Made by a program: the position numbers and the translations under genes. Below the pieces are notes generated by a model. The model did not search any database and had not been told where the DNA came from. It saw only the letters and a program-made list of their open reading frames with translations. A stretch of 64,000 bases of DNA from Aralia elata (taxonomy: Eukaryota; Streptophyta; Magnoliopsida; Apiales; Araliaceae): assembly GCA_034770075.1 (NCBI GenBank), contig JAVJAP010000339.1:1622501-1686500 (forward strand). Reading direction: 5' to 3'. Numbering within the stretch: the first letter of the stretch is position 1; every line of letters starts with the position of its first letter. Of this stretch, positions 10,979 through 20,923 are shown piece by piece.

Positions 10979-11576
10979 AATATCCCCAAACTTGAACTGT
11001 TGCTTGTCCTCGAGCAACTAAAAATAAAGTGAATGCAGAAAATAAATGTAGTGCAATATTCTCTAAATGCATAATGACTCCTCATCAATTAGTAAACAAT
11101 CCAAGTAAGATTTGCCTTAGAAGAATCACAATGACAAACACACATAGCTTCTAACCAAGACTTAGCTCATGTGTCATGATAATCATGCAAATCAGACCCT
11201 GTAATGATTGATACAGTGTGTGTGTGTTTAGTAATCATCAAACTTATAGCGACCCAAATGGTTCTCATAATATGTTTCTTAGGGAGAAATTTTTTATAAT
11301 CAAACTTGCAAACACAACAAATGGGGTAAGTTAGAGCTGAGATACTGCTTTGTCTAGAATACGGACCGACTTAGAGGTTATTGGACTATGATACTTGGCT
11401 GTGCAATGCTTAGTTCCCTTAGGCTTTTCAATGATACCCATGTAGCGAGCTTTCGACCAACGACTCCCAAACCAATTGGTTTTAGGGTGCTAGGTGTAGA
11501 GACATCCCCTAGGGCGTACTTACTCGAGTATCAAAGGCCACAAAACTAGGCCAACCAAGCAGTTATTTATACACAA

Positions 11577-11601
11577 ATATATATATATATATATATATAT
11601 T
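11577..11601. repeat. (TA)n microsatellite
   Basis: Uninterrupted alternating TA of about 24 bp in the 3' noncoding region of element 2. Confidence 0.9.
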
Positions 11602-11604
11602 TAT

Positions 11605-11632
11605 AACGAGTGTGTTTTACGCTCCGTCTCGT
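11605..11632. other. Hairpin related to the element 3 hairpin array
   Basis: AACGAG at 11605 pairs with the reverse word CTCGT ending at 11632. Between them GTG-TTTTA-CGC forms an inner stem with one G-T pair. Outer and inner stems and the TTTTA loop match the four hairpins at 37496-37652 in a different Athila-like element. Confidence 0.6.
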
Positions 11633-12239
11633 CGTTCAAATGCTCCAATAAGTTTTTCCCCAAACGTAAACGCTTGTGTTGTCTCTGCTTTCATTACCCT
11701 CATTTGCTTTTCTTTTATTAAAACTTCAATTTCCCTCCAGAACTCAATTATGTGAATCTTTAGGTCACTTAGTAAGATAACTACTAAATGAGTGCTAACC
11801 AGTTATATTAGATTCAAAACAAGTCAAGATTTGCAATGCATTATGGCAATCAACCTAAGCCTTAGCATTTAGCATTTGTGGGCAATAATCACATAAGATG
11901 CAATTGAGGATGTTTACTAATTTAGATGTCAGGATTATGCAATCTAAGCTACATGATATGATATACATGAAAATAATGCAATGTTTTTTTTATAGAATTA
12001 ATTATGATGCAATTTATCTTAACATCAAAATGAAATGAATAATATTTATACTATGATGCAGTGAACACGATATGCAAAGTAAATGTATTGCAAATTAACT
12101 GATATGCAACTGGAATGAACTATTTCCTAAATTAAGATGCAATTACTAACAAGAAATAAAACAATTAAATAACCCCTAATACCCCCAAACTTAAAATAAG
12201 CAATGTCCTCATTGGAGATATAGGGTAAAGAAAACTGCC

Positions 12240-13397
12240 CTACGTGTCATCCTCATCTCTACCAGGCAGTGTGTCAGGCGGTGAATACGGGATGTTGGCA
12301 CCGTAGGTGGTAAACTGGACATGGACCCCCTGCTGACTGAAGGCCTGAGATAGCGCGTCTGCGAAGTTGTTGTTGTAGTCCCTGAAACTAGTGTGCAAAG
12401 CATCCATGCGGCGCTGTAAACGGCGCATCTCGCGCTCATGTCCCTCAACCACTCTCCGTTGTGCCGCAAGTGGTTGTACTGGCTGTGAGGACTCCTCCTC
12501 ACTGTCTTCCTCCTCGTCTGAAACAATGAAGCCCAAACCACTAGAACGGGATTCTCCCCCGCGCCATACATTGTACTTCCTGATGGTGGCACTGTCAATA
12601 TCCCGCATGGGTAGTTGGAGAGTTTCCTCTCCCCATTCCACCTTCGCCGCAAGACATAGGCATGTGACAATCGAGGCATGTGGAATGGCACCAGAGGTGA
12701 TCGCCCTCATAAAACGAAGCATAGAATGGTGAATGATGTAACGCACACCAATGCACTCTCCTTTTAGAATGCGGTGTAAAATTACCGCCCGGTCATGAGT
12801 CACATCCTGGTGGTGGGTGGTAGGCAATAGACTCGCACAAATGAAGGCATACCAAGCCTTGGCGAATCTGTTCAGCGCGGTCTGAGGAAAATAGATTTTC
12901 TGAGTGGTGCCAGCTTATGTCTTCCATTGAGTGCCAGGTTGGCACATTTCCCGAACCAATTCGTCGAGATCAGTCTCGAATCGCTCAGTTTCCACCCATT
13001 TGGTGGTCTCAGCAGATGCAGATGGCAATCGGAATAGCTCGCTAATTGCCTGCTTTGTGTAGGGGACTTGCTTTCCCCGTACAAAGGAAATGCCATTTTG
13101 GGTTTCATGGGCATTGGCATAAAACTCCCGCACAATAGCCATCGGGGCGGCCAATGGCGACTCAATAAATAGTGGCCATCCCAGCCGCCAGTTTTGCTCC
13201 AAAATCCTCCCATCATGTGCATTAGGTTTCAAACCCTTCTCAGGTATGAAGGATTTCACACTCAATACCTCCCAATAGTAGTGTTGGGCGGAGAGATTAA
13301 CGAACTTGGAGGTGTCAAGAGTATTGACGCCATGCCCCAGAGAGTCGGCATCGCTGCTGGATGATGAGGGTTGGGGTGTTCTTGCTCGCTTAGGCAT
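12240..13397 (-). pseudogene. Athila-type third ORF (plant transposon protein domain)
   Basis: One frame of 386 codons from ATG 13397 to 12240 with a single internal TAA at 12917-12915. The N-terminal half starts MPKRARTPQPSSSSSDAD. It includes FVRGKQVPYTKQAISELFRL, resembling the putative plant transposon protein domain common in proteins encoded 3' of Athila pol. The C-terminal half has an acidic patch (SDEEEDSEEESSQP), a likely coiled coil (GHEREMRRLQRRMDALH) and an acidic end. Some Athila elements carry a so-called envelope-like ORF here. I see no signal peptide or membrane segment, so an envelope function is not supported. PPT-like sequences flank it on both sides. Confidence 0.65.
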
Positions 13398-14216
13398 GAT
13401 TGGAAGTATTTAGGTTTTGGATGGACGATGGCAAAGATGAGAGGAAAGGGTTTTGCTTCTGTGCTAGGGAGAGAATAGAGGGTTAGGGTATTATGTTTGG
13501 AGGTGGGTTAAACTGATGAGTACGGGCCCCTTTTAAAAAAAAAAATCTGCCGATGGGCGCAGCTGTGCGCTACTCGCTTTGTTGTTTGGGCGCAGCTGCG
13601 CTAGTGCGCCTGTTGCTGCATTCTGACCCGGCGAAGTTGCGCGATGTCTGGCTTGAGGAACGGCGCAGCTGCGCATGCCTTTCAACTCCCTGGATGAATT
13701 TTTTTTTTTTTTTGCAAAATGGAACACACTTGGCACACATTAGAGTATTAGGTTAAAAACACAAGTCTTAAAATCATCTAACATACCTAAAAAGGAAAAA
13801 AAAAATTTATTTCAAACTTGTATAGTATAAACTTACATAACGTGCATAATTAAAGTAGTGAAAAATTTGTACCCCCAAACTTAAAATCGACAGTATTCTC
13901 AATGATTAAGATGGAACAATTTAAAGCTCAAGCACTTCCCTGAGAATATATCATCCGCTATTGATAGTGTCAGTTTAAGTAGCACGGGTAAGGGCGCGAT
14001 TGGATACCTGAAAGGCAAACAAAGATGTTAAAATGAAATTACACAAACTCAATTATAATCACACAAGAATAAAAAGCAAAATAATAAATTCGGGTTGCCT
14101 CCCGAGAAGCGCTTAGTTTAAAGTCGGTTAGCTCGACTATCCATTGGTGCTCAATCCAAGGCTAGGACAACTGAGGACTCTTAGCGATCGATTTCGCCTC
14201 CCCAATAGTGTTTCAG
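13398..14216 (-). other. Spacer between integrase and ORF3, with palindrome pairs and internal PPT-like block
   Basis: Noncoding. Four GC palindromes start at 13557, 13590, 13631 and 13663. Just below integrase, at about 13868-13886, CCCCCAAACTTAAAAT on + repeats the PPT-like word found at 12183. The block at 14095-14130 (GGGTTGCCTCCCGAGAAGCG) matches the sequence after integrase in elements 1 and 3. Confidence 0.6.
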
Positions 14217-15884
14217 TCATTGTCCATTTACCTTGAATGGTTGCTCACTGTCATTTCCAACTATTTCAATGGCTCCGTGTGGGAATACAGTTGTTATGGT
14301 AAAGGGACCCGACCAACGGGATTTGAGCTTTTCCGAAAATAATTTGAGCTTGGAGTTGAATAGCAAGACCACTTGGCCAAGTTCAAATTTTTTCTCGATG
14401 ATTTTTCGGTCGTGCCATCTCTTTACTTTTTCTTTGTAGAGTTTGGAATTCTCATAAGCTTGTAAGCGGAACTCATCAAGCTCATTTAGCTGTAGAAGTC
14501 TCCTTTCTCCCGCTGCAGATGGGTCGAAGTTTAACTTCTTGATTGCCCAATAAGCTTTGTGCTCTAGCTCAATCGGGAGATGGCAAGCTTTGTCGTAAAC
14601 CACATGGTAGGGAGACATGCCGAGGGGTGTCTTATAGGCGGTTCTATACGCCCATAATGCTTCATCTAGCTTCAATGACTAGCCTTTTCTGGAAGGATTA
14701 ACAATCTTCTCCAGAATTCTCTTCACCTCTCTATTTGAGACTTCGGCTTGGCCATTTGTTTGCGGGTGGTATGCCGTGGTGATTCTGTGCCACACTCCGT
14801 ATTTAGCTAGGAGGGATGTAAAATATTTATTGCAGAAATGACTTCCCTCATCACTGATGATAGCTCGCGGAGTGCCAAATCTAGTGAAAATGCTCTTTTG
14901 TAGGAACCTGAGAACCACCTTAGCATCATTAGTTGGTAATGCAGTAGCCTCCACCCATTTGGACACATAATCAATTGCAAGAATGATATAGAGATTGTTG
15001 CAGGATGACGGGAATGGTCCCATGAAGTCTATTCCCCATACGTCAAAGATTTCCACCTCCAAGATTACATTTAATGGCATTTCATTGCGGTTGGAGATGT
15101 TTCCCACCCGTTGGCATCGATCACAATTCTTTATGAATTGGTGGGCGTCTTTGAACAAAGTGGGCCAATAGAACCCGGCTTGGAGTACTTTGGCTGCGGT
15201 TCTTTGCGTTCCATAATGGCCTCCATACAGAGAAGAATGACATGCATGCAATATACTGGCAGTCTCGACATCGGGAATGCACCTTCGGATCACAAGATCC
15301 GTACATTGTTTGAACAAGTAAGGCTCGTCCCACATGTATCTCTTTGTATCATGCAGAAATTTCTTCTTATGTTGAGGAGTTAGATCCGGTGGGAGTACAT
15401 GACTCACCAAGTGGTTGACAATATCAGCAAACCATGAGATCTCAGAGGTTACTGCAAATAGCTGTTCATCGGGGAAATAATCGTTTATTTCAGCCTTATC
15501 TTTGCTTTCCCGCTCCAGATTGTCTAATCTGGAAAGATGATCAGCTACTAGGTTCTCCGTGCCTTTCTTGTCCTTTATTTCCAAGTCAAATTCTTGGAGC
15601 AAAAGGATCCACCTGATTAATCTTGGTTTGGCATCTTTCTTCGATATCAAATACCGAATTGCTGCATGCTCTGTGTACACCACTACTTTTGTTCCAATGA
15701 GATAGGACCGGAACTTATCGAATGCATAAACAACAGTGAGTAGTTCCTTCTCGGTGGTGGTGTAATTCATTTGGGCATCTGAGAGTGTTTTGCTGGCATA
15801 GTAGACCGCATGTAGATCCTTTTTCTCTGCGCTGTCCCAATACCACGCCCACAACGTAATCACTAGCATCGCACATAAGCTCAA
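14217..15884 (-). pseudogene. RNase H and integrase of element 2
   Basis: The open frame 15884-14679 carries the RNase H segment (NYTTTEKELLTVVYAFDKFR, TEHAAIRYLISKKDAKPRLI), then an H2C2 integrase zinc finger (HACHSSLYGGHYGTQRTA ... CDRCQR). The integrase core follows, with D in DVWGIDFMGPF, D in ISDEGSHF and E in NGQAEVSNREVKRILE. A TAG where other copies have Trp (KDWSL) separates it from the C-terminal integrase frame 14675-14217, which includes LWAYRTAYKTPLGMSPY. No chromodomain is visible. RNase H would remove template RNA and integrase would join cDNA to host DNA. The break and the missing upstream frame make it non-functional. Confidence 0.85.
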
Positions 15885-16863
15885 ATGGTAAAGACCAGTC
15901 CGACGCCACTATCACAAGTGCTGTTGTCAATTTCTTCTTTAACAACTCAAAGGCTGCTAAGCAATTTTCATCGAATACGAATGGGACATCCTTTTCCAAT
16001 AAACTACACAGGGGTTTCGTGATTTTGGAAAAGTCTTTGATAAATCTGCGGTAGAACCCAGCATGTCCCAAGAAACTCCGAATTCCCTTTACTAAAGATG
16101 GTGGAGGCAATTTCTCAATGGTTTCTAATTTTGCTTTATCCACTTCCAAACCTTTTACTGAGACTTTGTCTCCCAATATTATTCCTTCTTGAACCATAAA
16201 ATGACATTTCTCCCAATTAAGCACAAGGTTTGTTTCCACGCATCTCTTCAGTACCATGACCAAATGCTCCAGACAGTTGTCGAAGGAATTTTCGAACACG
16301 GAAAAATCATCCATGAAAACTTCCATGTTGATTTCTACCATATCAGAAAATATCGCCATCATACACCGTTGAAATATGGCTGGAGCATTACATAGACCGA
16401 AGGACATCCGCCTGAATGCAAAAGTTCTATATGGACAAGTAAAAGTTGTCTTCTCTTGATCCTCTGGAGCGATGGCAATTTGATTATATCCAGAATATCC
16501 GTCAAGCAGACAGTAGTAGTCATAACCTGCTAGTCTGTCCAGCATTTGATCTATGAATGGAAGTGGGAAGTGATCTTTCCTCGTGGCTTTGTTGAGCTTT
16601 CGGTAGTCTATACAGACTCTCTATCTCGTGACCGTTCGAGTTGGTATCAACTCGTTGTTCTCATTTCTTACCACAGTTATTCCCCCTTTCTTCGGTACAC
16701 ATTGTACAGGGCTTACCCATGGACTGTCAGATATGGGGTAGATGATCCCAACGTCTAGCCATTTCAGAATTTCTTCTTTTACCACCTCTTTCATGATGGG
16801 ATTTAGCCTTCTTTGATGCTCTATGGTAGGCTTGCTGTCATCTTCCATCAGAACTTTGTGCAT
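15715..16863 (-). pseudogene. Reverse transcriptase of element 2
   Basis: Two frames make up the RT. Frame 16863-16621 has the N-terminal part (LNPIMKEVVKEEILKWLDVG, PWVSPVQCVPKKGGI). Frame 16545-15715 has the fingers and palm (GYSGYNQIAIAPEDQEKTTF, MSFGLCNAPAIFQRCM) with catalytic FMDDF, then the connection region (FLGHAGFYRRFIKDFSK). Stop codons lie between them and a frameshift near 15850 separates it from RNase H. Together with integrase downstream it gives the Ty3/gypsy domain order. Confidence 0.85.
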
Positions 16864-16886
16864 GCAAAACGAGGGACTGATTCCTT

Positions 16887-18368
16887 TTATATCAGCGATG
16901 GTCCATCCAATAGCTCTTGGAATTCTCGAAGGATTCTTATCAGCTTGCCTTCCTGTAAAGAGGTTAGTGCAGAAGAAATAATGATAGGTAAAGTATCTGA
17001 AGTGCCTAGATATGCATACCTGAGGTGATTAGGCAAGGGCTTAAGCTCAAGCTTAGAAGGTACCTCTCTAGATGGTTTCAAATGAGGTGAGGATTCTCTT
17101 GAGCTTTTCAAGGGCTCAATTGGTATTTTGAACTTTGTCATCCTTGGTATTGCATCTAGTGAATGAACATACTCACAGTTCTCGGGCTCGTCCAAGTCGA
17201 TGTCTCCTGTCAGTGTTATCTCAAGTAGGTCATTACATGTGGCTTTCATAAACTCATCAATCACTGCACTTTCAATGATATCTACTCGGAAACAGTCTTC
17301 CTCCTCGATCGGGAATTTCATAGCTTTAAAGACATTAAAAGTGACTTCTTGGTCTTGAACCCTCATTGTCAATTCTCCCTTTTGTACATCAATAAGAGTC
17401 CTCCCGGTAGCTAAAAATGGCCTCCCAAGTATGATGGGAATATCCTTGTCTTCCTCGAAGTCTAGGATTATGAAGTCAGCTGGGAATATGAACTTATCAA
17501 CCTTGACAAGAACATCTTCCACTATTCCTCTCGGATAGGTGACCGAACGATCAGCTAGCTGAAGAGAGACATTTGTTGGTTTGGATGCTGGTAAACCCAA
17601 CTGAGTATAGACGGACAGTGGCATGAGATTAATGCTTGCACCAAGATCACATAAGCATTTCTTAAACGACAGGTTGCCAATGGTGCAAGGAATGGTGAAA
17701 CTACCAGGATCCTTCAACTTTGGTGGTAGCTTTCTTTGTAACATCGCACTGCATTCTTCTGTCAAAGCTACAATTTCAAAATCTTGCAATTTCTTCTTTC
17801 TTGACAGAATCCCCTTCATGAATTTGGCATAGCTCGACATTTGCTCCAAGGCCTCTGCAAATGGTATGTTAATTTGTAGCTTTTTAAATACCTCAAGAAA
17901 CTTAGAAAATTGCTTGTCCAATTTCTGTTTTTGTTGCCTCTGAGGGTACGGAACTGGTGGATAATATCTGGTTGGAGGGGTTTGAGTCTTTTCTGTGCTT
18001 TCTCTTGGTGTAGGCTCAGGTTTCTCTATGCTTTCTTTTTCTCCAAAAAAATCTACAGAATCAGCTTCTAGGGGAGGGCGCAGCTGTGCTGTTTCCTCTT
18101 GCAAATTTGGCGCAGCTACACCGGTTGGCAGAGTTTGCTTTCCACTTCTGAGGGTGACAGCTTGACATTGCTCCTTTCCATTTCTCCTTGGATTTATTTC
18201 TGTGTCACTAGGAAGAGCTCCCTGAGGTCTATTTGATAACAAGCTGAACAATTGACTCATTTGGTTCTCCAAGCTCTTGAAGCCTAATGCTTGGCCTTGC
18301 TCCAACTTTTCAGTTTTGGCCATATATCTATCCATCTTTTCGTTTAAATCAGCAACCTTCTTATCCAT
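16887..18368 (-). pseudogene. Gag C-terminal linker and aspartic protease of element 2
   Basis: A 493-codon open frame. It opens with a coiled-coil-like segment (VADLNEKMDRYMAKTEKLEQ) and passes through a Gln/Pro-rich linker. The retropepsin-like domain follows, with LCDLGASINLMPLSVY as the active-site loop and IILGRPFLATGRTLIDVQ as the second conserved block. The role would be polyprotein maturation in the virus-like particle. The linker contains two GC palindrome copies 32 bp apart (18078 and 18110), which lie in the coding frame. The frame itself is open, but gag upstream and RT downstream are broken. Confidence 0.85.
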
Positions 18369-18882
18369 AGCTGTGGGTTATTGCTGATTGTGGAACCCCG
18401 GAGGGTTGTGAGGTTTTGGAGCTTGTAGATAGTCTTGATGGTTGCTCCATGATAAATTAGGATGATTCCTATTCCCCAGATTATAGTTGTTCTAATATTG
18501 ATTTGCTGGCCGCTGATAATTGCGCATAAAATACACAGATTCGGAATTGATAACACATTGGTCAGAAAAGTGTGAACCTGCACAAAGCTCACAAATCATG
18601 GAAACTTGTTGCCCCTTTCCTTCATATAGGTTGTCAAACCTTTTGGCTATAGCAGAGATCTAGGCTTGAAATGAGGTGGCTGTGTCAACATCTAATATCC
18701 CTGCTATTTTTGGTTGACTGGATCTAGAAGTTGGCCATTGATAGTTATTTGCAGCCATGGTCTCCAAAAGGTCATAAGCTTCGTCATAGTTTTTATCCAT
18801 GAATGCTCCTCCCGTGTGTGGATATTTAACCCATTGTAAAATGTGTTAAGTTGCATCCATTGTGACAAACCGTGATGTGGAC

Positions 18883-20168
18883 TGATGAGTAGGTTTTTAA
18901 CCTACGAGTTTGATATGTCTATGGCTTAGTTCTTTTCTTGTTTTTAAGTGTTTTTGGTATCTTTTATTTGCTTTTATGTTGCTTTTGTAGGTCATGGCTG
19001 GTTTTGGATTGAAAAGAAGAAAATTGGTTGGGTGCAGGGCATTCTCGCCGGGGCGAGAGTTTGTGAGTTATATTTCTCGCCGGGGCGGAAGCTGGCCGGG
19101 GCGAGAACTTTTGCCTTGAACTTCTCGGCGGGGCGAGGAAGCGGCAGATGGGAATCCTGATTTTGTTGGAGTGCTGTTATTTTGGAAAGATGAATGTGAT
19201 CAAGGACTCTTGCTATTGAGGGACAGAAGGAGGATATAAATAGAACATCCAGACTTGGATTGACACACAGACTTATTCAGAGATTGAACTTTCAGAGCTA
19301 AGCAAGGAGATTGGAGGACAAGTCAAGCATCGTGAGAAGTTCAGATTGGAGAGCAAGAGATTATACTGAGTTTTCTTTTAATCTTTATTCTCTGATTTGT
19401 AATTAATTATGATGACTTATTTTGGTATTCTAGTTTTAATTGCTAGTATGAACTAAATTCTTAGTTAAGGCTACAATGGAACCAGTTATAGTTATGAGTT
19501 GATTATCTATTTGATTTTAATTGTTCAATTTGATGGGAGTTGTCTATCTTATTTTATGCTTGTTGATTAATTGTTTGGCCGACAATTAGCGGGTTATCTT
19601 AGATGAAATCGGGAGATGTAATCTAGGGTTAGAACTGGATAAGATAGCGTGTATTCTTAATTATTTGCATGTATTGAATAATTAGATTTGTGAAGTGAAT
19701 AGGAATATCTCTTTGCTGCATGTAACAACTGGAAATTGGAACTTAATGAATTTAATCCTTTAACTTTGCATAGGAATATCGTAAAGTAATTGGATTAGAT
19801 AGATTTATTTGATCACTTGGAAAAGGGCTTATAAATGCATTTGAATTTCTGTTAACAACTCCATTGAAGTGCATAATTGGAAGATATAGATAGATTGGTT
19901 TATGATAAATAACTGGGGATATTGTAGTCTTAATCATCTTAAATCTGAATTTCAACTTTTGAATTACTTGTTAGTGTTAGTTTAATTTCAATTATTACTA
20001 ATTAAAAACCCAAATTGTGATTGTTTAATAGAATAGGCAAAATTTAGATTGACAATTGGAGATTAATAACATAGTAATTCCTGTGGGTTCGACACTCTCT
20101 CTTATCACTTTATTACTTGTTGATCGTGTATACTTGCACGTAATTGTCGATTGTGAAATCGGGCAACA
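18883..20168 (+). mobile_element. Solo LTR of an Athila-like family
   Basis: The 1286-bp insert begins TGATGAGTAGG and ends GGGCAACA. It is flanked by the 5-bp direct repeat TGGAC (18878-18882 and 20169-20173). The uninterrupted target is visible in the second gag copy at about 8528. It has no internal genes, so it is a solo LTR in + orientation, left when the two LTRs recombined. It contains four GC-rich CGCCGGGGCG-type motifs at 19046-19135 and a terminal hairpin. Confidence 0.92.
19046..19135. repeat. CGCCGGGGCG-type motif pairs in the solo LTR
   Basis: Cores at 19046, 19078, 19094 and 19126 give spacings 32, 16, 32. The second and third copies overlap in a compact block. The motif is the same as in element 3 LTRs, although LTR sequence outside it is different. 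Confidence 0.9.
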
Positions 20169-20900
20169 TGGACACTTTCTCAATAATTCCTTGTACCGCT
20201 CCCATGTCTCATACAAGGATTCTCCATGATGTTGCTCATATGTGGAGATGTCATTTCTTAACTTAGCAGTTTTGGCTGGTGGGAAGAATTTTGCTAAGAA
20301 TTTATGCGTCAAATCTTGCCAAGTTGTAATAGATCCCGGTGGTAGTGAGTGTACCCAACTCTTTGCTTTATCCCTCAATGTGAATGGGAATAATCGCAAT
20401 CTCACTGCATATTCTGAAATTTCACTGAATTTAAATGTATCACAGATCTCTAGAAAGCTCATCAAGTGCTCATTTGGATCGTCAACCACCATTCCCCCAA
20501 ATTGGACAGTATTTTGGATCATATGGATAGTTCCTGGTTTGATTTCAAAGGAATTGGCTGTTATGGCTGGCCTTGTGATACTTGATTGCAATTCATTGAT
20601 CCTTGGCGTAGCATAATCTTTTAATGCTTTTTGCGCATCACCCGCCATTGCTTGTGGTTGGTCTAGATTCTCCCGAGTATTTTCAGCACACTTTCTTAAT
20701 TGTTGAAGCCTTTTTTCTCAAATGTTTATCCTCGAAAGGCAATAGGTCGGGATTCTTAGATCGAGTATGCATACACTACTCAAGAGTACCTATAACAATG
20801 TAAAAGAATATAAAACAGAATTAAGATGAGAACAGATTTTGTTTAACTAAAATCAATCTAATTTAAACTGATGATGAAAGTTATAAACGCAATTACAATT

Positions 20901-20917
20901 CCCCAGCAACAGCGCCA
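20901..20917 (-). other. Primer-binding site of element 2
   Basis: CCCCAGCAACAGCGCCA on + matches the 3' end of tRNA-Asp except at two positions. It lies six bases from the 5' LTR edge at 20924. Confidence 0.8.
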
Positions 20918-20923
20918 AAAACT

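Larger units (their letters stand above)
10979..12239 (-). other. Element 2 3' noncoding region with polypurine tract
   Basis: No ORF of note. It contains the 3' polypurine tract beside the LTR (10979-10995) and a second PPT-like block, CCCCCAAACTT on +, at about 12183. It also holds a TA microsatellite at 11577-11601 and, just after it, a hairpin at 11605-11632 of the type found four times in element 3. Long 3' noncoding regions are usual for Athila. Confidence 0.65.
18378..20648 (-). pseudogene. gag of element 2, split by a solo LTR
   Basis: Minus-strand gag starts at ATG 20648 (MAGDAQKALKDYATPRINEL). It runs to 20169, where the solo LTR interrupts it after the family block ELLRKCP, and resumes at 18882 towards the zinc-knuckle region near 18600-18500. 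A short deletion near 18805 and scattered stops add to the damage. The intact counterpart around the insertion point is at 8528. Gag would package element RNA and form the particle. Confidence 0.8.

Noticed and set aside
12240..13397. Viral-type envelope gene
   Set aside because: The position matches the so-called envelope-like ORF of Athila, but no signal peptide, furin-like site or membrane helix is visible, so only a third ORF is called.
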